Notes under the pieces: model-generated | The model's input: only the letters and a program-made list of their open reading frames with translations | Told to the model about the DNA's origin: nothing | Databases searched by the model: none | In this document: in pieces, positions 19,201 through 27,805 of the stretch | Layout: every line of letters begins with the position of its first letter | Numbering within the stretch: the stretch's first letter is position 1 | Position numbers and translations under genes: made by a program | Origin: CAKZNE01 sp964485405 | GTDB lineage: Bacteria; Bacteroidota; Bacteroidia; Flavobacteriales; Schleiferiaceae | Length of the DNA: 64,000 bases | Assembly: GCA_964485405.1 (NCBI GenBank) | Contig: CAZAJG010000006.1 | Coordinates: 59,075 to 123,074 of the forward strand | Direction of reading: 5' to 3'

Positions 19201-21986
19201 TTCGCAGGATAATACGAGACTAAACTGCTGTACTTGTTGTGCGTATTATTTATTGCAGCATTCATAATCTGCTTAACATCATTAGTATCCAGTACTTCTT
19301 TCCAAATGGATACTTCGGTAATTTCTCCATCAAAAAAGTTACTTGGTGTAGAACTGTCAAACTCTTGCCCAATGGATACTCTGCTGGTAGCGGAGATGGA
19401 TTGGCCATTGCTAAAAGTGTTAGCGGCAACCCCATCCACATAAAAGGTGGTTAAGTTGGAACCTTCATTATAGGTGTATCCCACAAAGTGCCATTTGCCA
19501 TCCGTTACAACCACACCAGAGTTGCGATTATTACCTCCATCATTTATCCAAAGTTGCTCATTGGTAGCAATACCAAAATTGGTCACGGTACCAGATCCGC
19601 TCGTGTTTATCCCTAGTAATACTTGCTGGCTTCCTGATATTTGGCCCGCTGCACGCATCCACATAAACACCGATCGATTGGTATTTATTAAGCTGTCTTC
19701 CACATTATCAAGTGCTACCCACTCGGAGTTGGATTTAACAAAGTTCATGCTTGAGGCTAGATTGGTGCTCATGCTTCCTTTCACTGTATCGCCTGTGCAA
19801 GCGGTTGTATCGGAAATATTGGATTGTGCATAAGCCTTGTAGTTTAAGGCTAAATCAATGTAAACAATACTGTCTCCGCCCGCACTCTTACTTAGTGTAT
19901 CAATGTACACTCCACTGCTGGTGTAGGTATTTCCTGCCGGAGAAGAATAGCTTGCTGCATCGCAAACCTGAACGCTGATCGAGTTACAGTTTACACCAAC
20001 ATTGGTTGCAGAGATAAAGTTTGAAGTGCTTCCTGTAAGCGCAAAACTGTTAAGTGTTCCATCAAAATCATTCCCAGATAAATCATTAAGGGTATTTATG
20101 GAGGTATTCGTTCCAGCTGCGGTTCCTTGATTGGCCGTATAATACCCAACCAGGTTGCTGTCTGATTCCGGATTCATCACCTCGCAATAGCGATTATCCG
20201 CAATTTGCTGGGCACTTTTTACGGTCTTCCAAATGCGAACCTCATTTAAAGCTCCTTTAAAAAATTCACTTCTAGAAGAACCATCAAACTCTTGGCCTAA
20301 GCTCCAGCGGTTGGTGGTTCCAAAGTTTATAGTTCCTGCAGCATGAGTTGCATAAAGCTGCCCATCGATGTACATCTTCAGTTCACCAGATGCGTAACTT
20401 ATGGCAACATGATGCCATTGGTCATCTCTTAAATCGATTCCGGTAGCCAAAGAGCTATTGCTTCCATCATATAGACTCAATACTCCATCATCAACACGAA
20501 ATAGCAGGATGGTACCAGTACCTGTTGTATTAACCGCTAAAATGTGATCGTTTCCAGATTGTGTATTATCCGCGTTAATCCATGATTCAATAGTCCATCC
20601 ACTAACGCCAGCCATTTCTGAGGCCACACCATTAATACTAACATAATCGTTGCTCCCATCAAAATGTAAAGCGTTTCTGGCCGCTCCCTCACCTGTAATA
20701 GTGAAGGTGAATGGATTTTCATTGGCATCGTTGTTTGCTATAGAAACAGTCGCTGTATGAAATCCATCTGCCGTTGGAGTAAATGTAATACTGAAGCTTG
20801 CCGTATCTCCCGGAAGTATGTTGGCATTCGGGCTACTTTGTAAAGAGAACTGACTACTCCCGGAAATACTCACCAATGGGCTGGCACTCAGCTCCAATGT
20901 ATCTGTTCCTTCGTTTACAATAGAAAACGTTCGGGTAACTGAAAATGTATTACTTACAATGGCTCCAAAATCCGTTAAATCTGCAGTAGAAGGTGAGGCA
21001 TCATTATTATTGATGGAATTACCGTTACCCAGCACCTTTATTTCTGGCTCTGTTCCAGCACCATTTAGAGTTATCGATGTGGTAGCGCTACAAACGGTAT
21101 CATTAAATGGAATATCTATACTAGCCGTTCTACTTCCTGCAGCTGCTGGAGAAGAAATAACTTTAATTAAGGCAGAATCTCCAACTGCTAGATTAGAATC
21201 CGTTGGTACAGTTAATAGGCTAAACTCAGCTGCGTTTGTTCCTGAAATAGCAATAGCGCTTATATCAAGCACTACATCCTCTGATCGATTATTTTTTACA
21301 TAAAACTCTGCTGTGTCCGACTGTCCATTAAACTCAACCGCATCAAAATTGATGGAGGAAGGAGCAGTTAAAGGCGAGCAGGCCTCCGCAAATTCAAATA
21401 CTAAATCATGGACCCCTCCAACCCCTAAATTACCGGCTTGTTGATTTCCAGTAAAAACCAATAGGTAATAATCACCTGCGGGGAAATACCCCGCCTGCGT
21501 GGAAGGAGCGTTAAAATCATATACAGCCTCAAACGCTGTAGGCACTAGGTTTCTATTCCCTACACTTCCACTTTCCCAGCCCCTAAAACCTCTTCCCAAC
21601 TGACAGGTATCTCTAAATCCACAAAAGTTCCCTATTGCAGCAGATACATACGTTAAATCACTAAAAGAGCTGGGGTTGCTCACAGTAGAATAGTAAGCAA
21701 TAAGACTATTGGCAAGTGGTGTGAAATTTTCCATAGTCACCCGGAGAGCGCCAGCGGATGGAAGCACAACTTTATACACATAGGTAGAACAACAAGGTAG
21801 GTTTGGGCAAGCTCCTTGCATACCTGTTGCCGTAACCCCATCATCCGTATTCACATTGGTTTCAATGTGGGGGAAACTATTAATAACGATAGGATTATCT
21901 ACTGAATATTGAGCATAAGCGCTGTGGCTGAGCAGCAAAGCGATAATCACAAAACAAAATGAAAAGCCCGTAGCTATTTTTTTCAT
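16293..21986 (-). CDS. Giant multidomain surface protein without a visible sorting domain
   Basis: 1897 aa. Order seen: signal peptide (ends HSAYAQ); a PPC-like N-terminal region; two choice-of-anchor D (ASH/Hydin-type) domains (about 205-435); LamG domain (about 437-600); a second LamG (about 745-910); SprB repeats (from about 1030); a lamin-tail domain (about 1179-1330, beginning PTIVITEISYNPPESG); more SprB repeats; a PKD domain (about 1499-1575, WLWSFGDGNSS); then five SprB repeats to the end. The C-terminus GGTVSGKKP has no type A or B T9SS domain. It is first in a three-gene minus-strand block with the 1930-aa protein and the OmpA protein. It probably mediates adhesion or matrix binding on the cell surface. 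Confidence 0.9.
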   Translation of the reverse strand: MKKIATGFSFCFVIIALLLSHSAYAQYSVDNPIVINSFPHIETNVNTDDGVTATGMQGACPNLPCCSTYVYKVVLPSAGALRVTMENFTPLANSLIAYYSTVSNPSSFSDLTYVSAAIGNFCGFRDTCQLGRGFRGWESGSVGNRNLVPTAFEAVYDFNAPSTQAGYFPAGDYYLLVFTGNQQAGNLGVGGVHDLVFEFAEACSPLTAPSSINFDAVEFNGQSDTAEFYVKNNRSEDVVLDISAIAISGTNAAEFSLLTVPTDSNLAVGDSALIKVISSPAAAGSRTASIDIPFNDTVCSATTSITLNGAGTEPEIKVLGNGNSINNNDASPSTADLTDFGAIVSNTFSVTRTFSIVNEGTDTLELSASPLVSISGSSQFSLQSSPNANILPGDTASFSITFTPTADGFHTATVSIANNDANENPFTFTITGEGAARNALHFDGSNDYVSINGVASEMAGVSGWTIESWINADNTQSGNDHILAVNTTGTGTILLFRVDDGVLSLYDGSNSSLATGIDLRDDQWHHVAISYASGELKMYIDGQLYATHAAGTINFGTTNRWSLGQEFDGSSRSEFFKGALNEVRIWKTVKSAQQIADNRYCEVMNPESDSNLVGYYTANQGTAAGTNTSINTLNDLSGNDFDGTLNSFALTGSTSNFISATNVGVNCNSISVQVCDAASYSSPAGNTYTSSGVYIDTLSKSAGGDSIVYIDLALNYKAYAQSNISDTTACTGDTVKGSMSTNLASSMNFVKSNSEWVALDNVEDSLINTNRSVFMWMRAAGQISGSQQVLLGINTSGSGTVTNFGIATNEQLWINDGGNNRNSGVVVTDGKWHFVGYTYNEGSNLTTFYVDGVAANTFSNGQSISATSRVSIGQEFDSSTPSNFFDGEITEVSIWKEVLDTNDVKQIMNAAINNTHNKYSSLVSYYPANALCNDGVKMLRDYSGNNLHGSLSTSSIVNKDSLVAISSFDATGHFSFNVNHNGSSVGSDNPYAFSYASSGAYVATLSKDFFAVVDTFNVTDGSSCTPSLTVSVVVDSNVSCNGFLDGGLTASPSGGTAPYTYLWSNGATTASITGLTAGTYSVTVTSVDSVSGMSSATVSQPASLNLVITVNSNASSAVASDGAVEATVTGGSTPYTYAWSNSGTTATLTGLAPGSYSLTVTDGNGCTTSGTTTITEPVAPTIVITEISYNPPESGADTTEFIELYNYGNIAIDLTGYSFTSGVVYTFPNVSIAAESYLVVAGDSVAMQNRFGVSSVLQWQSGGLSNGGEPIALRSGSGEFIDSLRYDDNSPWPIEADGDGYTIVLCDHTSDNTDGANWSLSGNQVSGLLINGKSVFGSPGSADSGCVNVPVLSLVVDSNVSCNGFSDGGATASTSGGTAPYTYAWSNSATTASITGVVAGTYTVTVTDSSGLTDTDSITITEPAALAASAVVDNNETCLSKGAATASASGGTAPYAYLWDNGDTTASITGVDAGMYSVTITDGNGCSDTASITITSQTKPIADFTSSPNTGSSIPHLVTFMDQSTLPDTWLWSFGDGNSSTLQNPIHSYTTFGTFTVQLTITDTVTGCSDTASTSVTINSFSASAVVDSNVSCNGFSDGGATASGSGGTAPYTYSWSNNATTASITGVTAGTYTVTVTDNLGATATDSITITEPAVLNAASIVDSNASCNGFLDGGATASGTGGTAPYTYLWSNTATTASITGVAAGTYNVTITDANGCTATSSTTITEPAVLNAASIVDSNASCNGFLDGGATASGTGGTAPYTYLWSNTATTASITGVAAGTYNVTITDANGCTATSSATITQPLALSIDSISTVNPSCSGGNDGSATVNVSGGQSPYTYSWNDGSNTTNGNTSLSAGTYTLTVTDANGCTIQQSNVILTEPVGLSGGTVSGKKP
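16624..17030 (-). repeat. Tandem duplication inside SprB-repeat coding region, period 228 bp
   Basis: Bases 16624-16802 and 16852-17030 are identical over 179 bases, offset by exactly 228 bases (76 codons). The 49 bases between them differ at several positions from the matching bases upstream. It encodes two SprB-type repeats in frame. Confidence 0.95.
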
Positions 21987-22395
21987 TTACAGTGGTTTTT
22001 GTTTCAAATTTGGTTTTAACATACCTATTCCAAAAACCACCGATTGCTCGGAAACCAGTTGTGATATAGGTATATTGATTCAACCTTCCTCAGAAAGCAC
22101 AAACCCTATTGCAGGCTTGTCTTCTTAAAAAAGTATGCTTGTTTAAAAAGTTGTTTGGCAATTGTAAATGAAAGGCTAAGCGCGGATGTTTTCTCTCCCT
22201 TGAAACCCTGTTTAATCGTCTCTAGATTTACACAAAGCGTTGTTGTTCAATCTTCCCTTCCCGGATCTTCCCTTTCCGGTGCGAATATCGAAAGACAAGC
22301 TTGTTCCTTACCTTTTTACCGTATTAAAAGAATATGAATAGTTACGAACTAGCGATTTACGTATACGAATAGTTTAAAATATGATATTTCCGTTT
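21987..22395. other. Intergenic region upstream of the giant-protein block
   Basis: 409 bases. It should hold the promoter of the minus-strand block ending at 9212, and the end of the LytTR regulator transcript. I saw no convincing promoter match, no ORF of interest and no strong terminator. A short TTCCGTttttACGGAA hairpin lies across the regulator stop codon at about 22387-22402. Confidence 0.55.
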
Positions 22396-23121
22396 TTACG
22401 GAATTTGAATGATTTGAAAAAGTTCATCCCTGAATCTTTTGCTTAATGGCACCTCCATATCTTGTATAGTTAAACTGTGAGATTTAATACTATCCAAATG
22501 ATTTAGATTGATCATAAAACTTCGGTGCACTCTAAAAAAGTGCTTGGGTAAATAGGTTGAAATGCTGTTAAAACTGCTTCTTAACAAATGGTTTCCTCCA
22601 CTTTTTGTATGCACCTCCAGATATACATGGTGACTCTTAAAAAATAGGATTTCGTCTAACTTTACTTTTATAAAAGAACCTTTTTCTTTTATAAAGAGTG
22701 CGTCATTTACTAAAACCCCTTCATCGTTAGCCGATGCCTTTTTTTGTTGATTGTAGTTGTGTAGAGCTATCTCTATAGAGGTAAACAAATCATCCGTATT
22801 AAAAGGCTTTACCAAAAAGGAAGATGGATTAACGCTTTTTGCTTTTTCAACTGTTTCCTTGCCTGAGTTTGAGGTAAGAAAGATAAAAGGAATGTCGTAC
22901 TCTTCTCGTATAAATTGGGCGAGGTCTATTCCATTTTTTGATCCTTTGAGTTGAACATCCAAAATCGCAATATCCGGGTCTTCTGATTTTAAAAGCTTAA
23001 CGGCCTCTTCATAACTAGAAGCTACCTCTAAAGTCTCATAGCCCAAATCTTCCAGAATATCCGTGATATTCATGGCAATAATTAACTCATCTTCTACAAT
23101 GAGCACTTTTACCTTGTTCAT
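22396..23121 (-). CDS. LytTR-family response regulator
   Basis: 241 aa. The receiver domain covers about residues 3-120, with acidic residues E10/D11, phosphoacceptor D55 in AILDVQL, Thr in FIFLTSN and Lys in FLVKPF. The LytTR DNA-binding domain occupies about 145-238 (FIKVKLDEILFFKSHHVYLEV, then HFFRVHRSFMINLNHL). Its ATG overlaps the kinase stop by four bases (23118-23121), so the two are a coupled pair. It probably binds direct-repeat promoter sites when phosphorylated. Its targets cannot be read here. The giant surface-protein block lies directly downstream, which is only positional evidence. Confidence 0.93.
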   Translation of the reverse strand: MNKVKVLIVEDELIIAMNITDILEDLGYETLEVASSYEEAVKLLKSEDPDIAILDVQLKGSKNGIDLAQFIREEYDIPFIFLTSNSGKETVEKAKSVNPSSFLVKPFNTDDLFTSIEIALHNYNQQKKASANDEGVLVNDALFIKEKGSFIKVKLDEILFFKSHHVYLEVHTKSGGNHLLRSSFNSISTYLPKHFFRVHRSFMINLNHLDSIKSHSLTIQDMEVPLSKRFRDELFQIIQIP

Positions 23122-25265
23122 ACTTCGTTCAGCTTAATCTCTTTTGGAAATGTAATGTGAAATAGAGCGCCTTCATTTCTTTTGTAACCCATAGAGCCTT
23201 GAATTTGTTTGGTAAGGGTTTTTACCAACCGCAAACCCAAGCTTTTAACCTTACCAACGTCAAGGTCCTCCGGTAGCCCAATGCCATTATCCGAAACCTC
23301 CAATACATATTCACTCTCATTCTGTGGTTTTAGATCCACTCTTATTTCGCCCTTCTCCATTTTTTGAAAGGCATACTTAAAACTGTTGGTTAAAAGCTCG
23401 GTTAGAATTAAACCCAGCGGAATGGCGATATCTAAATTTAAGTGGATGTTTGAAGCTACATTGATTTTTGGGTTAATCTTTTGCCCTATATGGTTATTTA
23501 ATTGCAGGATTTGCTGGAAGAGTTTATGGATGTAATCGTGAATATTAATTTCAGCCATGTTCTCATTTTGATAAAGCATTTCATGAATTAAAGACATAGC
23601 TTGTACTCTATTCTGTCCCTCTTGAATGGCTGCTACCGCAGATTCATCCTGTTTTCCTCTAGATTGTAAATCCAACAAGCTGGAAATGATCTGCATGTTG
23701 TTCTTTACCCGGTGATGTATCTCTTTGAGTAGGGTTTCATTTTCTTCCTTTTGCTTTAAAATCACTTCATTCTGCGCAACGAGCTCTTTATTCGTTTTTC
23801 TCTTTTGGTTGTAAAAACGATAGAGTATTAATCCTAAAAGAGCGATCAATACAGCTACACTCAAAAGCACATAGATGAGCCTTTGCTGTTTCTCTCTTTC
23901 CAATTCACCGTTAACAAGCTTAATCTCTTTTATCGCTTTATCCTTGCTTAATAGATCTATCTCTAAATCCTTCTTTTCGGCTTGGTATTTCTCCTCCATC
24001 TCCACCATGGCATTTTGCTTCTGCTCGGTAAGTAAAGAGTCGTTAAGCGCCATATATTTAATGGAATAGTCTAAAGCTTTTTCATATTGCCCTAATTCCT
24101 TATAGGCTTTATACAGTACTTCCGTACTTTTCTTTTGCATCAGTAAAAGCGAGTTTTCTTGACAGATCTCCTCCGTCTCTTTGCTTAATGCAGCGGCTTT
24201 TGTTAAATGCTCTACCCGATTGGTTTTTACATCGGTTCCCCAATTGAGGTATAAAACGGACAAATTGCTTTTCACAAAAACCAACATCCGGGGCGGACCC
24301 GTTTTCGGAAATTTTTCTTCTGCTGCCAAAAGCATTTTTTCTGCTTCTTCAAACTCATCCTTCTTAAGATGAATTAAACCCAATACTTGATAGGCATTAA
24401 CAATAGTGGGTATATGGTTATACTTTTCGGCAGTTTCTACAGCCTGTTCCAAATAGAGTCGAGCTTCTTCATACTTTCCTAAACCATAAAAGCCACCACC
24501 AATAGCATAACTTCTGCGAAGCATGTTTATGGTGTCTTTTAGTTCTTTGTAAATAGCCAAGCCTTGGTTGTAATGAAACATGGCTTTTTCGTAATCCTTA
24601 ATCTCAAAATAGATGAGGCCCAGGTTATCATGCGTTCGTGCAATTCCACTTTGGTGCCCTAATCTCTCTTTAATTTTTAAGCTTTTCAGCTCATATTCCA
24701 ATGCCTTGTCAAAGCTTCCGGTATATTGATAGGCTAATCCTAAATTGTTAAAGATTAAAGCTTGAATGCTGTCTTGGATTTCAACTTTGCTCTCGTATTT
24801 TAGTACGTCTACATAAGCTTCAATCGCCTCCTTATTTTTAGAGAGCATGGAGTAGGCATCCGCACGGTGAAGTTGAGTTGTAAATGTTTCTTGATCCTCT
24901 CCTAAGCTTGAGAAAATTTCTTTAGCCTCATTCAAATAGGCCATTCCGCTATCTAAATACTCTTTCGTACACAAGAGCCAACCAATTTGTCTTTTGGCTT
25001 GAGCCGATTGAAGTTTCCAGTTTTTTTTCTCCGCCAGAGTTTCTGCAGATAGGGCAAAATAAACTGCCGTATCCATGTTTTCTTCTTCCAAAGCCTCGCT
25101 TATTTCAAGCAGTGCTTCAAATCGATTTTTTTCGGATGTTGCGGATTCTATTTTGAGCAATAAAGAATCTAAGTCTTCATTCTGAATTACTTCAGACGAA
25201 AACCCATTAAAACCCATAAATAAAAAAAGCAGTAAGGATGTGATCGTCCGAACCATACTTATCAT
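23118..25265 (-). CDS. TPR sensor histidine kinase (HisKA_2 type)
   Basis: 715 aa. Signal peptide or first membrane segment at residues 4-22; an in-frame ATG at 25256 (MVRTITSLLL) is an alternative start. About eight tetratricopeptide repeats fill residues 55-400 (for example KALEYELKSLKIKERLG, KAMFHYNQGLAIYKEL). A coiled coil and one membrane helix (about 460-480, LIYVLLSVAVLIALLGLILY) follow. The HisKA_2 phosphoacceptor helix has EIHHRVKNNMQIISSLL with His near 515, and the C-terminal HATPase domain has the N and G boxes (LTNSFKYAF, DNGIGLP). The periplasmic TPR array is the likely sensor. It is coupled to the LytTR regulator. Confidence 0.93.
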   Translation of the reverse strand: MISMVRTITSLLLFLFMGFNGFSSEVIQNEDLDSLLLKIESATSEKNRFEALLEISEALEEENMDTAVYFALSAETLAEKKNWKLQSAQAKRQIGWLLCTKEYLDSGMAYLNEAKEIFSSLGEDQETFTTQLHRADAYSMLSKNKEAIEAYVDVLKYESKVEIQDSIQALIFNNLGLAYQYTGSFDKALEYELKSLKIKERLGHQSGIARTHDNLGLIYFEIKDYEKAMFHYNQGLAIYKELKDTINMLRRSYAIGGGFYGLGKYEEARLYLEQAVETAEKYNHIPTIVNAYQVLGLIHLKKDEFEEAEKMLLAAEEKFPKTGPPRMLVFVKSNLSVLYLNWGTDVKTNRVEHLTKAAALSKETEEICQENSLLLMQKKSTEVLYKAYKELGQYEKALDYSIKYMALNDSLLTEQKQNAMVEMEEKYQAEKKDLEIDLLSKDKAIKEIKLVNGELEREKQQRLIYVLLSVAVLIALLGLILYRFYNQKRKTNKELVAQNEVILKQKEENETLLKEIHHRVKNNMQIISSLLDLQSRGKQDESAVAAIQEGQNRVQAMSLIHEMLYQNENMAEINIHDYIHKLFQQILQLNNHIGQKINPKINVASNIHLNLDIAIPLGLILTELLTNSFKYAFQKMEKGEIRVDLKPQNESEYVLEVSDNGIGLPEDLDVGKVKSLGLRLVKTLTKQIQGSMGYKRNEGALFHITFPKEIKLNEV

Positions 25266-25400
25266 TCCCTCTTTTTGCGATTGATTGTGTAAACCTTGTG
25301 ATCAAAAATAAGGGATAAAAGCAAAGAGCCAACGATAGAGGTGGCTTAATTTATTTGGGAGCTAAGATATTCTTAGCCTAAACTTACACTAAATCAAACC

Positions 25401-25946
25401 CTAAAGACTTGAGCTAATAGCGTTTGCAGGCAAACCCCCTCCTGGAAAACCTAAAATCAAGTCATCCGGATAGTTTTCATCTGCCAAGGATACTCCCATC
25501 CGCCTTTCATTAGACTCTATCGTCTGTTTCATGGTTTGTATTTGGAAGTTGATTAACTCAGGACTGGGTTGCACTCCAGATGAAGAGCTAATTGTTGCGC
25601 TTTCTGTTTCTTTAAAATCAAGAGTAGGCGTTTCTGATTTCCAAACCAATACCGCACCAATTAAGAGCACAAGAAAACCTATTGCAAAACGGTAGTAATT
25701 CAACTTATTCTGAATGCTTGCTGTTTGTAAATCCACCGCATTAAAATCAAATGCAGGTGTTTGTATTTCTGTATCTCTTTCTTCTTCTAAATCTTTAAAA
25801 TTGCTCAAAACCATTCTAAAATCTTCATATTCCGTCTCTGTGAGAAATTCAAGCACCTCTTTTCTTTTCGCTTCATTTAATTCAGAAAATGCATATTCAT
25901 TGATCCAATCAAAAATATTTTCGGGTAAATCTTCCATATTTTTCAT
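25401..25946 (-). CDS. Anti-sigma-factor-like single-pass membrane protein
   Basis: 181 aa from the ATG at 25946. This overlaps the sigma-factor stop as ATGA, which fixes the start; the open frame itself extends to 26036. An N-terminal cytoplasmic part (MKNMEDLPENIFDWINEYAF, then a helical ELNEAKRKEVLEFLTE segment) is followed by one membrane helix (about residues 91-110, RFAIGFLVLLIGAVLVW) and a periplasmic tail ending ANAISSSL. The layout and translational coupling to the ECF sigma gene suggest it holds that sigma at the membrane. It has no zinc-finger HxxxCxxC motif, so it is not a standard ZAS anti-sigma factor. The assignment rests mainly on context. Confidence 0.7.
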   Translation of the reverse strand: MKNMEDLPENIFDWINEYAFSELNEAKRKEVLEFLTETEYEDFRMVLSNFKDLEEERDTEIQTPAFDFNAVDLQTASIQNKLNYYRFAIGFLVLLIGAVLVWKSETPTLDFKETESATISSSSGVQPSPELINFQIQTMKQTIESNERRMGVSLADENYPDDLILGFPGGGLPANAISSSL

Positions 25947-26515
25947 AGCACTACTTTTCCTGATTTTATTGTTTCTTTTATTTGTTTCATAGCATAAAAC
26001 AGTCGAGATTTTACCGTTCCTTCCCGGCAAGCGCAAATGGCGCTAATCTCTTTAACAGAAAGGTTGTTGGAATATTTTAAAACAAAGACCTCTCTATGGC
26101 TCTCACTTAAAGCATTGAGCGCTTTTTCAATCATCTGTCTTCGCATTGTATGCTCTTCGTTTTGGGTATCTGCTTCATCATTTTCCACAACTACCAAACT
26201 CTTATATCTGCTTTTCACCTCCTCATGGCGGAGTTCGTTTTTCCACTGGTTTTTGGCTGCGCTAAAGAGCCAAACTTTAAAGTTCCTTGATGGATCAAAA
26301 GCAGCAGGGTTTTCATAAAAGCGAAGCATGATGGTTTGTGCTATATCTTTTGCTAAATCTAAATCGTTGGCAAGCCAACCTAAGTACTTACTCAACGGCT
26401 TAAAATAGCGTGCATACAGTTTCTCAAAGCTCTCCCTTTCTCCGCTTTTAATAAATAGCTCCGCGAGCTTTTCATCACTTAAAGTATCCGGTGTATGTAA
26501 AAAAATCTTCTTCAA
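25943..26515 (-). CDS. ECF RNA polymerase sigma factor
   Basis: 190 aa. Sigma-70 region 2 lies at about 20-92 (ESFEKLYARYFKPLSKYLGW, then AQTIMLRFYENPAAF and FKVWLFSAAKNQWKNELR). Region 4 is at about 120-180 (ALNALSESHREVFVLKYSNN, then VKEISAICACREGTVKSRLF), a clear helix-turn-helix for the -35-like element. It starts six bases after the stop of the secreted TPR-like gene and overlaps the anti-sigma-like gene by four bases. The three form one transcription unit. The stimulus is unknown. Confidence 0.95.
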   Translation of the reverse strand: MKKIFLHTPDTLSDEKLAELFIKSGERESFEKLYARYFKPLSKYLGWLANDLDLAKDIAQTIMLRFYENPAAFDPSRNFKVWLFSAAKNQWKNELRHEEVKSRYKSLVVVENDEADTQNEEHTMRRQMIEKALNALSESHREVFVLKYSNNLSVKEISAICACREGTVKSRLFYAMKQIKETIKSGKVVL

Positions 26516-26521
26516 ACTATT

Positions 26522-27685
26522 CTAGTACCAAGAACTTACCTCTTCACTCTTACCAATATCCTCTGCTATTTTACCTAGTAGCTTCTTGTAATGATCGGCT
26601 TTTTTACTGTCTTGAATCAGTTCATAGTGCTTTATGAGCTTTACCAAACCGGGGATGTAGCTTAGGTTCAAATACTTTTTCACCATCACATCATCCGGAT
26701 GCGTTTGAAAGTTGTTAAAGAGGTATTGTAAATCGTATACCTGCTCAAAATTCCTAATGGTTATCCCTAGGTTGTCTATATCCGATTTGCAATACTTAAA
26801 CGCTGCACCAACCAGATACATGTCCTTATCCAAACCATATTTTTTCAAGAAACTCACTTGTGTTCCGCAACCTAAAAAGCTGATTCGTTTTGTGCTTTTT
26901 ATGGTATGAGCAACCATAGCTTCAGTATATTCAGTTGCTGTGCTAAAATCTTCTCTCTTCTTATTCAAGTCTTGTATTTCGAGCTCTTTCAGCACCCTTT
27001 TACGATAATCAGCAATATCTGTTAATAGCCATTTGTTAATCACTAAAACATCCTTCCGCAATCCCTTACCGTATTGGAGCACCCATTTTGGCATAGCATC
27101 TAAATCACCATGGGTAATGAACAGTCCATTTTCATCAGCCGTTTGTAGTTCGTTATAATTCCAGATTAAATTAGAGTTTGAATAATAATTTCTCTCCAAC
27201 ATTTTTTTGGAAATGGCGGTTGCTTTTTCTTCTTGAAACGTAAGAACATAATGAATCAATAAGCCTTCGTAGGTTTCTGAGCGATTGGGGTTTACTTTAT
27301 AGGCTTTTTCAGAGAAATCAGCGGATTTTTGACCCCTACAGTTAAAGCTTTCCATCAAATAGTATTCAAAGCTTTTATCAATATGCTTACGCGCTTCATC
27401 TATGGTGAGTTGGAGTTTTGCATAAACCTCCCCTTGTCTATTCATCCAGCTATCCATATCTATTTTCTGGAGGTATGCCCTTTCTGCTTTGTATAATTGA
27501 TACCAAGCGTTGGCATCTTTGGGGTCTTTCTTTGTTTCTAGGCGCCACAATTTTTTTTGCTCCCCGTAGTAGGCTTGTGTTTTATTCTCTTTCGCAATGC
27601 CTAATATCTTTTGCGGTTTCTGAGCCCAAGCTACTGTGGAAAGAAGCATTAAGGCGAGAGAAAAAATAAGATTCCGGTTTTTCAT
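26522..27685 (-). CDS. Exported protein resembling the soluble tail of DUF2723-type membrane proteins
   Basis: 387 aa with a signal peptide (LALMLLSTVAWAQ). The first half is helical and TPR-like (DPKDANAWYQLYKAERAYL). The middle contains FITHGDLDAMPKWVLQ followed by GLRKDVLVINKWLL. To my eye this resembles the GDNDTFPLWYLQ...GVRTDVRVVNLSLL segment at the periplasmic end of DUF2723/TMEM260-type mannosyltransferase-like proteins. No polytopic membrane part is present, so this looks like a stand-alone version. It is the first gene of the unit with the ECF sigma factor and its likely anti-sigma, so it may be a sensor or part of the response. The resemblance is from memory and untested. Confidence 0.7.
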   Translation of the reverse strand: MKNRNLIFSLALMLLSTVAWAQKPQKILGIAKENKTQAYYGEQKKLWRLETKKDPKDANAWYQLYKAERAYLQKIDMDSWMNRQGEVYAKLQLTIDEARKHIDKSFEYYLMESFNCRGQKSADFSEKAYKVNPNRSETYEGLLIHYVLTFQEEKATAISKKMLERNYYSNSNLIWNYNELQTADENGLFITHGDLDAMPKWVLQYGKGLRKDVLVINKWLLTDIADYRKRVLKELEIQDLNKKREDFSTATEYTEAMVAHTIKSTKRISFLGCGTQVSFLKKYGLDKDMYLVGAAFKYCKSDIDNLGITIRNFEQVYDLQYLFNNFQTHPDDVMVKKYLNLSYIPGLVKLIKHYELIQDSKKADHYKKLLGKIAEDIGKSEEVSSWY

Positions 27686-27748
27686 AATCTGTTTTCTTGT
27701 TGTTTTCGTGGGTAGTACACGCCAAGAATCTAAAGGTTCAATTGAGGA

Positions 27749-27779
27749 TAAAAAGAAAAGGTGCCTATAAAAGCACCTT
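27749..27779 (-). terminator. Rho-independent terminator of the LEA-like lipoprotein gene
   Basis: On the minus strand AAGGTGC pairs with GCACCTT around an 8-base loop and is followed by TTCTTTTTATCC. It lies 27 bases after the lipoprotein gene stop codon. Confidence 0.75.
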
Positions 27780-27805
27780 CCTATTCTTTGATTTTTTCCA
27801 AAGCT

